64,000 nt of DNA from Sphingomonas sp. AP4-R1 (GCF_013113735.1 NZ_CP053346.1:2556001-2620000); one strand, 5' to 3'. Positions 35,817 to 45,250 are shown, counted from the first letter of the stretch. Translations and numbers: made by a program. The notes: a model not told the origin generated them from the letters alone.

Positions 35817-36415
35817 GCGCCGAGACCATCGCCCGCCTGCATATCGTCCTGGACGACCTCGAACCCACCATCTGGCGCCGGGTCGACGTGCCCGTAACCG
35901 CCAGCCTCAAGATGCTCCACGACATCGTCCAGGCCGCGATGGGTTGGGAAGACTACCACCTCTGGCATTTCGAGGCCGGCGACCGGCGCTACGGCATCCC
36001 CGACCCGATGTGGCCGGAGAGCGGCATGACCGCTGCAAAGAACGTGAAGCTCGCGACGCTCATCGACCGGGGCGTGCGGGCGCTTGTCTACACCTACGAC
36101 ATGGGTGACGACTGGCGGCACACCATCACGCTCGAGACGGTCGGTCCCGGTGAACCCGACGTCAAATATCCGCGCTTCGTCGATGGTGCCCGGCGCTGCC
36201 CGCCCGAGGATGTCGGCGGCTTGCCCGGTTTCGAGATGTTCCTCGATGCCATGGCCGACCCCAGTCACGAAGAACACGACCGCTTACGTGAATGGTATGG
36301 CGGCCCCTACAACGCCGACGACATCGACGAACGCTTCACCCGCCGCGCCATCGCCGCGATCGCCATCCGGCGCCACGCCGGCAAACTCGCCTACCAAAAG
36401 AGCCGCGCTCAATAA
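35813..36415 (+). CDS. Plasmid pRiA4b ORF-3-like protein, IS66 passenger
   Basis: A 200-residue intact protein with the pRiA4b ORF-3 family signatures: LEPTIWRRVDVPVTASLKMLH near the start, WEDYHLWHFE, and YTYDMGDDWRHTITLE. The family is widespread beside transposases and on plasmids; its biochemical role is not established. ATG 35813 overlaps the tnpC stop (ATGA), so it relies on tnpC translation, which the tnpC stops may now reduce. It ends 26 bases inside the right end of the element. Confidence 0.88.
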   Translation: MSAETIARLHIVLDDLEPTIWRRVDVPVTASLKMLHDIVQAAMGWEDYHLWHFEAGDRRYGIPDPMWPESGMTAAKNVKLATLIDRGVRALVYTYDMGDDWRHTITLETVGPGEPDVKYPRFVDGARRCPPEDVGGLPGFEMFLDAMADPSHEEHDRLREWYGGPYNADDIDERFTRRAIAAIAIRRHAGKLAYQKSRAQ

Positions 36416-36441
36416 CAAGGTGGCCTAACGGCCACGCTTAC

Positions 36442-36449
36442 TGACGTCG
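36442..36449. repeat. Right copy of the IS66 target-site duplication
   Basis: TGACGTCG immediately after the right inverted repeat, identical to the copy at 33362-33369. Confidence 0.93.
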
Positions 36450-36538
36450 GGCGGTTCGCGACGTTTCTGGTGCGCTCGCTGGATACGGCTAGGACGCTCG
36501 TTCACCCGGCTAGCGCCGTCAGCAAGCACTGGTTATGA
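36442..36538 (+). pseudogene. Tyrosine recombinase, continuation after the IS66 insertion
   Basis: The frame interrupted at 33369 resumes as DVGRFATFLVRSLDTA, then leaves the family sequence and reaches a TGA at 36536-36538. The catalytic domain is absent, so the recombinase gene was already truncated, or was deleted later, beyond the insertion. Confidence 0.72.
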
Positions 36539-36624
36539 CCGTGAGCGATAAGCGCTCCTATTAACGGCATATGGATCTTATATTTTGCCGACGCTGAATT
36601 TGCTCAACCGCGTCAAGATTGAGA

Positions 36625-37386
36625 CTACGAAGGACTGGCGGCATGCTCGGTAAAGGCGGCTTGACGCCACCGAGCGCAGGCGAATTTGTTAATGTCCGGG
36701 GGCGTCCATGGCTCGTTGACGGTGTAATAGAGGCTGGCGAAGGCCTCCACACCCTCTCGCTCTCGTGCATCGCCGACGACGCCAGCGGGGAAGCTCTGGA
36801 AGTGATACCCGCGCCGCGCCGATGATGACGCGGCCAGCGCTCTCGGAGAGCGGCGTCTTCTTCGCGTAGAATAAGCAGAGGGAGGCTCCGAGCTCGAGCG
36901 CGCCGAAGAACGTGTCGAGCTTGACAAGCTGGTTGCTTTTGTCTTGGATCCAGCTGGTCTCAAAGGACAGCTCGGGCTCGCGGTCGGGGTCGTAGCCGAG
37001 CCGTAGGGTGGCGGCCTTGCCGACCTCGCCCGACTTCTCGTCACCTTCGACGTTGGACTTCAGCATCCAGCCGAATGGTATGCAGGCGGCCCAATACGCT
37101 TAGAGACGCAGCGTGGTCTCGCCGAAGTGGCCGTGCGTTTCCTCGCTGGACGACTTGTAGGGATGCTGCTTCTTCAGGATCAGGTCGTGGTCCGCCATGA
37201 AGCTCACCCGCTCGTCGACGCACGGCGGCGGTCAGCTCCTCGAAGGGGCGTCCGCCATGCTCGTCCTGGTCGTCACGCTTGCCCGCCGCGATGCGGCTCA
37301 GGACGAGGCAAGAGGTGTTAGCCGAGGGCGCATTGCAAGCGCGTCGTTCCAGCCCTGAACGTGCCAGGGCACGCGTATCGTGACAT
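36625..37386 (-). pseudogene. Frameshifted remnant of an unknown large protein
   Basis: On the minus strand protein-like sequence can be followed through several frames. It runs from IRVPWHVQGWND near 37370, through SCLVLSRIAAGKRDDQDE near 37290 and DLILKKQHPYKSSSEETHGH near 37180, a stop, IPFGWMLKSNVEGDEK near 37065, SFETSWIQDKSNQLVKLDTF near 36950, to GYHFQSFPAGVVGDARERE near 36800. At least three frame changes and one stop break it. The composition is that of a real gene, and the opening resembles N-terminal parts of large helicase or ATPase proteins of defence islands, but I cannot assign a family. Confidence 0.5.
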
Positions 37387-37754
37387 GCTGCGACGGTAGT
37401 TTCCTTGATCCCGAGATCATTCGTTCCCCCCTCGACCGGTTCTCGGTCTCGCTTCCGGCAAAAACTCGGGATACCAAACGGATTCTTTTGCCGTCCGTCC
37501 GCCGCGCCCCCCGGTACCGGGTGAACCTACAGTCGCCGCTGGCGATTGAAAGAGTGGCTTCGTGAACTCTCGATGCTTAGCAGGGCTGCCTATTCCCAGG
37601 CGAAGTCCCCCATGAACAAGTGTTCGCTTCTGGGAAGCGGTTCGACCTCTCCGAATGGCCGAGTATGGGTCTATCGCGCCGTCTAAAAAGGGCCCTGTCG
37701 TGCAGACCAGCGTTCCCGCCTGACAAGCGCGGATAGCGCGCCTAAACGAAGCGC
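37387..37754. other. Gene-free stretch
   Basis: No credible frame on either strand. It lies upstream of the hybrid kinase gene and presumably carries its promoter; no consensus promoter is obvious. Confidence 0.4.
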
Positions 37755-39884
37755 ATGAAAGCGGATATGTTTAGCGGCAGCGTCGGGATTAAGCTGCGCG
37801 ATTTGGATTGGGCGGCCACCGAGCTTGGTTCGATCGAGAGCTGGCCTATATCGTTGCGCAACACAGTGGCAACGATGTTGGCGTGCCCCACGGCCATGTT
37901 CCTGGCGTGGGGGCCGCAGCTGCGGTCTTTTTACAATGACGCTTATGAGCCGATCCTCGGCTATCGCGCGAAGCATGCGCTGGGCACGCCGTTCCGCGAG
38001 CTGTGGGCGAGTATTTGGGACGAGATCTCACCGCTAGTCGACGAGGCACTTGCGGGCAGGTCCACCCGCGTCACCGACATGCGCTTGGACCTGTCGCGCA
38101 GCGGCGAGCCCGAGGAAAGCTACTGGACATTCACCTACTCTCCGGCTTATGATGACGAGGGTAAGATCGGCGGCATGCTGTGCGTGACTGCCGAGACGAC
38201 CGACCGCGTCATCGTCCAGCGCGAGCGCGACGTCAGCGATGAGCGGCTCGACCTGGCGCTAGCGGCGGGTGCCATCATCGGCACGTGGTTCTGGGACCTG
38301 CCTACCGACCGGTTCACGGTCGACGAGGCGTTCGCCAACGCCTTCGGCCTCGACCCGCATCTCGGGCGCATCGGCCTCAGCCTCGCGCAGGTGGTGGAGA
38401 CAGTCCACCCCGACGATCAAGAGGGACTGGCGACGGCAATCAATGAGGCGATTGCGCGCGGGGGCGCTTACGCGCATCAATACCGGGTCCGGCGGAGCGA
38501 CGGGCGCTATTATTGGATCGAGGCGAACGGCCGCGTTGAACACGGTCCGGACGGCACGCCGCTCAGCTTCCCAGGTGTCTTGCTCGACGTCGAGGAACGA
38601 CGCGCGGTAGAGGCAGAGCGGGATGGGGTCGCGGCGGCGCTGCGCATCCTCAACGACACACTTGAGCAGCGTGTCGCAGATCGCACCGCGGAGCTCCAGC
38701 AGGCGGAGGAGCGGCTGCGCCAGAGTCAAAAGATGGAGGCGGTCGGCCAGCTTACTGGCGGCCTTGCCCATGACTTCAACAATCTGCTGACGGGTATTAG
38801 TGGCAGCTTGGAGATGATGGCGGTACGGATCGGCCAGGGCCGGATGGGCGACGTCGAGAAGTACAATGTCGCCGCACAGGGGGCGGCCAAGCGCGCGGCT
38901 GCGCTGACCCACCGGTTGCTAGCCTTCTCCCGACGCCAAACTCTCGATCCGAAGCCGACACAAACCAATCACCTCGTCGAGAGCATGATCGACCTAATCC
39001 ATCGGACGGTCGGCCCCGAGATCGACACCCGCTTCGTGCCGGGCGAGGGCATCTGGACCACTTTAGTAGACCCCCATCAACTGGAGAACGCCCTGCTGAA
39101 CCTATCGATCAATGCGCGCGATGCCATGCCCGATGGGGGTACGCTGACGATCGAAACAAGCAACCGGAAACTAGATGAGCTCACCGCCCTGTCGCGGGGC
39201 ATGGACGCGGGCAGCTACGTAGCATTGTGTGTGTCGGACACCGGCACCGGCATGACCGCGGATGTGATCGCCAAGGCGTTCGATCCGTTTTTCACCACTA
39301 AACCGATCGGGGTAGGTACAGGCCTCGGACTGTCGATGATTTACGGCTTCGTCCAGCAATCGGGCGGTCAGGTGCGCATCCATTCCGAGCCCGGTCACGG
39401 CACCAGCGTCTGCATCTATCTCCCGCGCCACTGGGGCGAGGCTGAAGCCAGAGAGGATGCGGCTGACCTTTCCGAAGCGCCGCGTGCCGATGTGGGTGAG
39501 ACCGTGCTCGTGGTAGACGACGAGCCCGCGGTCCGCATGCTCGTGACAGACGTTCTCGAGGAGTTGGGTTACACCGCCATCGAGGCGGCAGACGGCGCGG
39601 CCGGTCTGCGGGTGCTTGAGTCGAATGCTCGCGTCGATCTCCTCGTTTCAGACGTGGGATTGCCCGGCGGCATGAACGGACGGCAGATGGCCGACGCCGC
39701 TCGCGTGCACCGGCCTGACCTCAAAGTGCTGTTCATCACCGGCTATGCGGAAAATGCGGCGGTCGGCAACGGGCTTCTCGCACCCGGAATGCATGTCATG
39801 ACCAAGCCCTTTGCTATGGAAGCGCTGGCGACGCGTATCAGGAAGCTCCTTGAACCCGCAGGCCAGAAGGCTTGCGAGCCTTGA
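37755..39884 (+). CDS. PAS-domain hybrid sensor histidine kinase
   Basis: A 709-residue cytoplasmic protein without membrane segments. Two PAS domains lie at about 25-150 and 165-280, and a coiled coil at 285-325. The dimerisation domain has the phospho-acceptor H339 in GGLAHDFNNLLTGI. The HATPase domain shows NLSINARDAMPDGG, DTGTGM and GTGLGLSMIYG. A C-terminal receiver follows from about residue 588 (VLVVDDEPAVR), with the phospho-aspartate in LLVSDVGLPGG. The cognate output is not encoded nearby, so phosphotransfer to a distant partner is likely. Light or redox sensing by the PAS domains is possible but not readable here (no clear LOV cysteine motif). Confidence 0.92.
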   Translation: MKADMFSGSVGIKLRDLDWAATELGSIESWPISLRNTVATMLACPTAMFLAWGPQLRSFYNDAYEPILGYRAKHALGTPFRELWASIWDEISPLVDEALAGRSTRVTDMRLDLSRSGEPEESYWTFTYSPAYDDEGKIGGMLCVTAETTDRVIVQRERDVSDERLDLALAAGAIIGTWFWDLPTDRFTVDEAFANAFGLDPHLGRIGLSLAQVVETVHPDDQEGLATAINEAIARGGAYAHQYRVRRSDGRYYWIEANGRVEHGPDGTPLSFPGVLLDVEERRAVEAERDGVAAALRILNDTLEQRVADRTAELQQAEERLRQSQKMEAVGQLTGGLAHDFNNLLTGISGSLEMMAVRIGQGRMGDVEKYNVAAQGAAKRAAALTHRLLAFSRRQTLDPKPTQTNHLVESMIDLIHRTVGPEIDTRFVPGEGIWTTLVDPHQLENALLNLSINARDAMPDGGTLTIETSNRKLDELTALSRGMDAGSYVALCVSDTGTGMTADVIAKAFDPFFTTKPIGVGTGLGLSMIYGFVQQSGGQVRIHSEPGHGTSVCIYLPRHWGEAEAREDAADLSEAPRADVGETVLVVDDEPAVRMLVTDVLEELGYTAIEAADGAAGLRVLESNARVDLLVSDVGLPGGMNGRQMADAARVHRPDLKVLFITGYAENAAVGNGLLAPGMHVMTKPFAMEALATRIRKLLEPAGQKACEP

Positions 39885-40220
39885 GGTCCGCACCTAACCG
39901 GCTCTTGGCCGCGAACATAACAGGGTAAAGTGTAACCCTGAACGACGGCCGAAAGTGGAAAAGCGAAGGAAGCCTACGAACGGCCAGGAATGGGTTTCGT
40001 CGGTCGCGTAGTTCGCGAGCTGGTTTCCGGCATGAGGCCTGTCCGATGCGGTTCCTGTCAGCCGACCTTCCTGAGCGGGAGCCAAGTCCAGTCGACGCCG
40101 CGTGATTGTTTGACTGTATTGTTGGCAGTCGGCCTCCTTGATCTGACGATTTCGCCGCATGAACGGGCGTCCGCTTGCGAGAGACGCTAAAGGGCGGCTG
40201 AACCTCCGCTTCTGGATCGT
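39885..40220. other. Convergent gene-free stretch
   Basis: About 335 bases between two convergent genes. No credible frame, hairpin or repeat stands out. Confidence 0.4.
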
Positions 40221-40910
40221 TCAAAAAGTCGATGCTGGATCCAATTTGGCCAGCCTGCGGGCGACGCCGACTGTGTGCTTGATGAACAACATCAAGAGAA
40301 TGCAGCCAAGGCCACCTAAAAAAAGATCGAATCCTGAAATAAGGCCGAACATGCCTGGAGCCGGTCCCAGAACCATCATCGCCACCGTCAACAAAATCAG
40401 CATTAAACGCAATTCTGTTGGCCCCGCTGCCGCATATGTCAGTTTAAGCTCGCCAAGAACACGGGCGCACAGAAAGGCATGTACCGACAGAAGCAGATAG
40501 CCAACGAGCCCGAGCAGCGCGATGTCCATCCTGACATACGGGCTCACGCCGATCCCTGCTAAGATCAGGAAGGTGGTTATTCCATCGCAGCTATGATCGA
40601 GAAAATAGCCATAGGAAGGTCGCTCGATCTGACGAAACCGCGCCAGACTTCCATCGAGGGAGTCTACGAACCACTGTATAAAATAGCCGGCTAGCGAGAG
40701 AAGCAGCCAACCGGCACCGAAATTGCTCCCGGCATAGCCCGCGAAAATTGCAATCGAACCCAGCATGCCAATGCTTGTGAGATGGTCCGGCAGCATCCAG
40801 CGGGGGAGTAATCCGCATAGGCGTAGGAGCAAGTGCCGCTCTGCGTTCGCAAGGATGTTAGTCTGCATCCGCGTCAAAGCGGGTGGGGCGGCGGGGCGGC
40901 TCTCGCTCAT
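40221..40910 (-). CDS. CDP-alcohol phosphatidyltransferase family membrane protein
   Basis: A 229-residue membrane enzyme with about six helices. The CDP-alcohol motif is present as DGSLAR, then G and two aspartates in YGYFLDHSCD, with spacing one residue longer than the canonical DG-x2-AR-x8-G-x3-D-x3-D. Family members move a phosphatidyl or phospho-alcohol group between a CDP-alcohol and an acceptor in phospholipid synthesis. ATG 40910 has AAGAG seven bases upstream; the frame extends further to 41114, but that part overlaps the promoter side of the GFA gene and reads as non-coding. Substrate unknown. Confidence 0.82.
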   Translation of the reverse strand: MSESRPAAPPALTRMQTNILANAERHLLLRLCGLLPRWMLPDHLTSIGMLGSIAIFAGYAGSNFGAGWLLLSLAGYFIQWFVDSLDGSLARFRQIERPSYGYFLDHSCDGITTFLILAGIGVSPYVRMDIALLGLVGYLLLSVHAFLCARVLGELKLTYAAAGPTELRLMLILLTVAMMVLGPAPGMFGLISGFDLFLGGLGCILLMLFIKHTVGVARRLAKLDPASTF

Positions 40911-41197
40911 GGTAAATCTCTTGCTGATGGACCGCCTTCGGCTGATATTGCCTGGATCGCAACAACGGCTGGCTCGACCGGGCCGTTGTAGGAAAGCGCT
41001 CACCGTTTTTCGACACGATCCGCGTTCTTGTTCCTGCCTTTCCGCCTCAGACATGAATAAGCGGCAGAAAGTGGAGATCAGCGTTAGATGCGAATGGCCG
41101 GATATGGGGCGCATCAGCCGCTGGTCGCTTCGTAACCGTCGTCGGTTTTGGTCGCGCTTGCTCCTCAGCTATTCGCGGTCCTGGCGTGGCTACGTTT

Positions 41198-41202
41198 GGA
41201 GG
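41198..41202 (+). promoter_or_regulatory. Ribosome-binding site that fixes the GFA gene start
   Basis: GGAGG lies six bases before the TTG at 41209. It marks TTG as the start and shows that the long in-frame extension back to 40765 is not translated. Confidence 0.7.
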
Positions 41203-41208
41203 CTTCCC

Positions 41209-41646
41209 TTGGGTGACACAGAAAACACGCTGAATGGGCAATGTCATTGCGGCATCGTCCAATTCGAGGTGAAGCTCTCTGAAGGCTTCGAGACAATCCG
41301 CCGGTGCAATTGCTCCTTCTGTCGGATGCGCGGAGCGATCGCGGTGTCAGCGGAAGTCAGCGGAATGAAGATCCTGCAGGGCGCGGATGCGTTGACCCGC
41401 TATCGGTTCAACACGATGACAGCTGAGCATTTTTTCTGTTCTCGCTGCGGCATCTACACCCATCACCAGCGCCGCTCCGATCCAAACCTTTATGGGGTGA
41501 ACGTCGCCTGTCTGGACGGCGTCAGTCCGTTCGACTTTTTCGAGGTTCCGGTCACCGATGGCATCCACCACCCCAAGGACACAGGTGGCAAAGCGCGGTC
41601 GGCAGGAACGCTGCGCTTTTTCCCGGCGGACCGGAACGCTGAATGA
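41209..41646 (+). CDS. GFA-family zinc-binding protein (CENP-V/GFA)
   Basis: A 145-residue protein of the glutathione-dependent formaldehyde-activating family. Zinc-ligand cysteines appear as GQCHCG near residue 12, CNCSFC near 35 and FCSRCGIYTHH near 75. The enzyme name comes from one member, and most homologues have no proven activity. Start TTG 41209 is chosen for its GGAGG site. It ends 30 bases before the DMT permease gene on the same strand, so they may form a small operon. Confidence 0.85.
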   Translation: MGDTENTLNGQCHCGIVQFEVKLSEGFETIRRCNCSFCRMRGAIAVSAEVSGMKILQGADALTRYRFNTMTAEHFFCSRCGIYTHHQRRSDPNLYGVNVACLDGVSPFDFFEVPVTDGIHHPKDTGGKARSAGTLRFFPADRNAE

Positions 41647-41676
41647 TCAGATCGTCGCGATGAGCGCTCGACGGGG

Positions 41677-42513
41677 ATGACGCTGGGCGTAGTCACTATC
41701 GTGCTGCTCGCGGCGGTCCTCCACGCGAGCTGGAACGCGATGCTGCGTGCTGGAGCCGACCGCTTATGGTCGATGACGGTGATGTGCCTCGCGATCGCGG
41801 TCGTCTGTACCTGCCTGGCGCCATTTGTCGCCCTTCCGGCCCGAAGCAGCTGGGTCTATGCGATCGTCTCGGCTCTTCTTCATACCGGCTACAACCTGTT
41901 CCTCGTCCGCACCTACCGGAGCGGCGATCTCGGCCAGACCTATCCGATATCGAGAGGATCATCACCGGTCCTCGTTTCGCTAGGAGCCGCGGCCTTTGCA
42001 GGCGAAATACCGGACGCGGTCAGCGCGGTCGGGATTGCCCTGGTTTCGGGCGGAATCGTCTCGCTTGCTTTCCAGAACCGAGGAGTCGGCCTCGATAGTC
42101 TGCCCTACGCATTCGGCACGGGCTGTTTCATTGGCGCCTACAGCGTCACGGATGGAATTGGGGTTCGACTGTCGGGCGCACCCGTAGGATATACGGTGTG
42201 GATGTGCCTGCTCTGGGGCGTGTCCGCACCCTTGGTCTACGTTGCGCTTCGTGATGGTCGCTCACTCGTAAGAGGGGGGCCGGAGACGCTGACCGCCGCA
42301 GGCGGTGGCATCGTGTCCCTCATCGCGTATGGCATCGTGATCTATGCGATGTCGCTGGGCGCGATGGGGACGGTATCGGCCCTTCGTGAAACGAGCGTGG
42401 TGTTTGCGGCATTGATCGGTCGCGTATTCCTGCACGAGCGCCTGACCGCTTACAGGATAGCAGCGTGCCTGGTCGTCGCAATCGGTGCGATTTGTATTGG
42501 CCATCAGACATAG
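41677..42513 (+). CDS. DMT-superfamily (EamA-like) permease
   Basis: A 278-residue inner-membrane protein with ten predicted helices arranged as two five-helix repeats; the second repeat begins near residue 145 (PYAFGTGCFIGAYSVTDG). The final helices contain LRETSVVFAALIGRVFLHER, a typical EamA feature. Such proteins export or import small metabolites; no substrate can be inferred. It lies 30 bases after the GFA gene. Confidence 0.87.
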   Translation: MTLGVVTIVLLAAVLHASWNAMLRAGADRLWSMTVMCLAIAVVCTCLAPFVALPARSSWVYAIVSALLHTGYNLFLVRTYRSGDLGQTYPISRGSSPVLVSLGAAAFAGEIPDAVSAVGIALVSGGIVSLAFQNRGVGLDSLPYAFGTGCFIGAYSVTDGIGVRLSGAPVGYTVWMCLLWGVSAPLVYVALRDGRSLVRGGPETLTAAGGGIVSLIAYGIVIYAMSLGAMGTVSALRETSVVFAALIGRVFLHERLTAYRIAACLVVAIGAICIGHQT

Positions 42514-42600
42514 CTTGGCCTTCAATCGGATGCCAATCGTTCGGTGGGTGTAGTCAGCCGGTGGGGCAGGGTGCCTGTCTGCGGTTACCCACCATTCTCG

Positions 42601-43050
42601 TCAGTCTGCGGCCGATGGCATCTCGGACCGCGCAGACTGTTTGAGGTAAGAGCGGAATTTTCGGATCATCTTTTTGATCTCAGGATCCCGAACCGCCCGC
42701 AGTGCTTCCTTGATCGTGAACCACTTTCGCTGGCGCTGATGCATTTCCTGCCAGACATCCAACTCATCCGTCACGCGCAGCGCAAAGGCGTGCACGACCA
42801 GCACTTCACCGCGATCTGTGCCGCCGCCGATAGGCTGCCGATAGGATCCAACCGGCTCCCGGCCGATGCGCCCGAGCACGCCCGCTTCCTCGAAAGCTTC
42901 TCGTTCGGCTGACCGGCGCGGTATCATTCGGTTACCAATCTTTCCTTTGGGAAAGATCCATCGTCCCTGAGTTCGCGAGCTTACGAGCAGCAGGGCGACT
43001 TCGCCCGCCTCATCGATCCGATACGGTATGGCCGCCGACTGAAGCGTCAC
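42601..43050 (-). CDS. NUDIX hydrolase
   Basis: A 149-residue NUDIX protein. The Nudix box is recognisable as FPKGKI, then RRSAEREAFEEAGV, with the REx2EEx glutamates that bind Mg2+. The layout (FPKGK upstream, C-terminal WFTIKEA segment) resembles diphosphoinositol-polyphosphate or dinucleoside-polyphosphate hydrolases. Start GTG 43050; no strong ribosome site is seen. It is divergent from the second mgtC gene. Confidence 0.85.
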   Translation of the reverse strand: MTLQSAAIPYRIDEAGEVALLLVSSRTQGRWIFPKGKIGNRMIPRRSAEREAFEEAGVLGRIGREPVGSYRQPIGGGTDRGEVLVVHAFALRVTDELDVWQEMHQRQRKWFTIKEALRAVRDPEIKKMIRKFRSYLKQSARSEMPSAAD

Positions 43051-43141
43051 CGAGGAAAGCCCAATTCCACCATCGCGCCCTAATATAATGTGACACTTTT
43101 ATGACAATCGATTTTCTTCCCGGCTGATCGGCAGCTAGGCT

Positions 43142-43876
43142 TTGGAACGATTGCGGCGGCTTCCCGGTTCGCACGGAGTGATTAGCGAAACTGACATACT
43201 GCTGCGCTTGACCGTCGCGGCCTTGCTTGGAAGCCTTGTCGGCTTCGAGCGTGAAAGACTGCTGTGGTCGGCCGGCATCCGTACGCACATGTTGGTGAGC
43301 GTCGGCGCCTGCCTGTTTATGATCGTTTCCGCCTATGGTTTTCAACGCTCGACGCAATTGCCGCATGTCGTGCTCGACCCATCTCGCGTCGCGGCTCAAG
43401 TTGTCTCCGGCGTGGGATTTCTCGGTGCCGGATCGATCCTGCTTCGCGGTGGCACAGTCCGGGGGCTCACTACGGCGGCATCGATATGGGCCGTGGCAGC
43501 CCTCGGGCTGGCAGCAGGCGGTGGCCTGTTCTTTGCCGCGGCTGTGTCCACCGCCATCATCCTGGGCATCCTCGCCGGCCTGAAGCCTTTTGAGCGAGCC
43601 TACAGGGCTCGTGTCCAGAGCTGTTCGTTCAGGTTCCGTTGCGAGCGCGGTGCCGTGTCAATCGAGGATTTGCAAAAAATCCTGCGCGTCCGGTCAGGGC
43701 AGATCAAGCGAGTGCATGTGACGCCTGCCGATGACGGCGGCGATGAGACCTTTGTGCATCTCACGCGCGTGTCAGAAGCTGACATCCGAGCATGTGCCTC
43801 CAGGCTGGAAGAAGCGCCCGGCGTGCATAGGGTGAAGGTAATCAGAAAAAGGCAGATCGTCGCCGAAAGCGATTGA
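43142..43876 (+). CDS. MgtC/SapB family inner-membrane protein, second copy
   Basis: A 244-residue MgtC-type protein: ALLGSLVGFERERL near residue 30, GIRTHMLVSVGAC, SGVGFLGAGSILLRGG near 95 and VRGLTTAASIWAVAALG. It has four or five helices, then a C-terminal soluble domain. It is not closely similar to the copy at 7470-8186 and stands alone. TTG 43142 and GTG 43178 are both possible starts; neither has a strong ribosome site. A TATAAT hexamer at 43084-43089 may be its -10 box, without a clear -35. Confidence 0.85.
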   Translation: MERLRRLPGSHGVISETDILLRLTVAALLGSLVGFERERLLWSAGIRTHMLVSVGACLFMIVSAYGFQRSTQLPHVVLDPSRVAAQVVSGVGFLGAGSILLRGGTVRGLTTAASIWAVAALGLAAGGGLFFAAAVSTAIILGILAGLKPFERAYRARVQSCSFRFRCERGAVSIEDLQKILRVRSGQIKRVHVTPADDGGDETFVHLTRVSEADIRACASRLEEAPGVHRVKVIRKRQIVAESD

Positions 43877-44079
43877 TTATCGCGACACGCTCCTCATATC
43901 TTTCAGATGCGAAGATACCGTCGCAACTTTATGAACAAGCGTCTGATCTTAAGGAGCTCGTCTCCGTTTTCGAATTAGCTTCAAGAGCCGATACTAGCGG
44001 ACAGGGCTGATCCGTGAGCGGTGCTGTCCCCGCTGTAGGCGGTGAGTTGCTACCCGTTCTTGGACCACCTGGCTGGCGG

Positions 44080-44930
44080 TCATTCACCTCCTGCCGACAG
44101 CGGCGGGCCATGTGCCGCTGATCGGTTCATCAACGATATCGGCGTCTTGTTGCCGATCGCGCTGTGCGGTCGCACCTCGTTATAGTCTCTTCGCCAATTC
44201 TCGCATTTTCCGACCGCCTCGTCGAGGCTCATAAACCAGTGCTGGTTCAGGCATTCCGCCCGGAACTTGCCGTCGAACGATTCGATGAACGCGTTTTCGG
44301 TCGGCTTGCCGGGCCGGCTGAAGTCGAGGATCACGCCGCGCGTGTACGTCCAAAGGTCGAGATCGCGGGTGACAAACTCGCTGCCTTGGTCGCCCCGGAT
44401 CGACGCCGGATAGCCGACTTGACCTCACACCCGCTCGAGACCTCGATGACATCGGGCGCACGGAAGTTGAATTGCAGGACGACCGCCGGCGAGATTCGGC
44501 TGAACGTGTCGACCACGGTCAGGATGCGTAGCTTTGACCCTGTGGCAAGCTGATCATCGACGAAGTCCATGGTCCACACCTCATTCGAACAAGACGCCGC
44601 GCAGCGACCTTCGCTAAGCTTCGTTTTCACGCCGCGCTTTGGGGGGCGACGTTGCGGGCCCGTCTCGTTGTAAAGCCGATAGATACGCTTCGCGTTCACG
44701 TCCCAGCCCTCCCGCCGGAGCCGCACATGAATCCGCCGATAGCCGTAGCGCACGCGCGTCTCAGCGATCTCTTTCATCCGCTTCTTCAGGTCGGCCTGAT
44801 CCGCGCGGCACGCACGATAGTGGTAGCTCGACCGCTCCGCCCCAAGCACACCGCACGCCCGCCGGATGCCAACTCGCCATGTGCTCCTGACATCATCGAC
44901 GAGCTGCCGACGCCGGTTGGTCCTCAGAGC
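44080..44930 (-). pseudogene. IS3 transposase orfB, frameshifted
   Basis: The rve-type DDE integrase of the element. From the -1 frameshift zone near 44930 the frame reads RTNRRRQLVDDVRSTW and YGYRRIHVRLRREGW, then NEVWTMDFVDDQL (first catalytic aspartate). One base is missing near 44440; the correct reading afterwards continues as GYPASIRGDQGSEFVTRDL, RPGKPTENAFIESFDGKFR (glutamate) and ENWRRDYNEVRPHSAIG. A TGA at 44425-44427 also lies in that frame. Two lesions make it inactive. Confidence 0.83.
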
Positions 44931-45190
44931 TTTCGCGAAACGACATCCTGTAACATTGCTTTGTCCAACGACAGATCAGCGACCAGCCGCTTGAGGTTGC
45001 CGTTTTTTTCCTCGAGCTGACGCAGCCTGCGCTTCTCCGACGGCATCAGACCCGCATATCCCTTCCGCCATGTGTAGAACGTCGCCTCGCCGATCCCCGT
45101 CTTGCGGCACACCTCGCCGACCGTCGTGCCGTCCTCGGCCTGATTCAACGCGAGCGCGATATGCGCGTCGCTGTATTTCGATCTCGTCAT
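44924..45190 (-). CDS. IS3 orfA
   Basis: An 88-residue protein with the IS3 OrfA helix-turn-helix (TVGEVCRKTGIGEATFYTWR) and a leucine-zipper region (RRLRQLEEKNGNLKRL). ATG 45190 has GGAG six bases upstream; the frame is open to 45217. As in other IS3 elements, orfB has no own start and depends on -1 slippage near the end of this gene. Confidence 0.85.
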   Translation of the reverse strand: MTRSKYSDAHIALALNQAEDGTTVGEVCRKTGIGEATFYTWRKGYAGLMPSEKRRLRQLEEKNGNLKRLVADLSLDKAMLQDVVSRKL

Positions 45191-45250
45191 CACTCGCTCC
45201 GCTTCCCGGCCCTCCAATCATAACTGGAATTTCCAGCTCAAAACGGTCCA

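Larger units (their letters stand above)
33370..36441 (+). mobile_element. IS66-family insertion sequence with a passenger gene
   Basis: A 3072-base element. The 26-base terminal inverted repeats (33370-33395 and 36416-36441) begin GTAAGCGTGGCCG and match at 24 of 26 positions, and an exact 8-base target duplication flanks it. It carries tnpA, tnpB and a disrupted tnpC, plus a fourth gene of the pRiA4b ORF-3 family at the right end. It splits a tyrosine recombinase gene, whose frame is continuous once the element and one duplication copy are removed. The broken transposase implies it can now move only with help from another copy. Confidence 0.93.
44061..45250 (-). mobile_element. IS3-family insertion sequence, degenerate
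   Basis: A 1190-base element encoding IS3-type orfA and orfB on the minus strand. Its ends read TGGACC (44061-44066) and GGTCCA (45245-45250), the latter continuing inward as an imperfect inverted repeat. The flanking bases do not give a clear short direct repeat, so the exact ends are tentative by a few bases. orfB is broken, so the element is probably immobile. Confidence 0.75.

Noticed and set aside
40765..41208. N-terminal extension of the GFA gene
   Set aside because: The frame is open, but the sequence is not protein-like, overlaps the transferase gene on the other strand, and a GGAGG site fixes the start at 41209.
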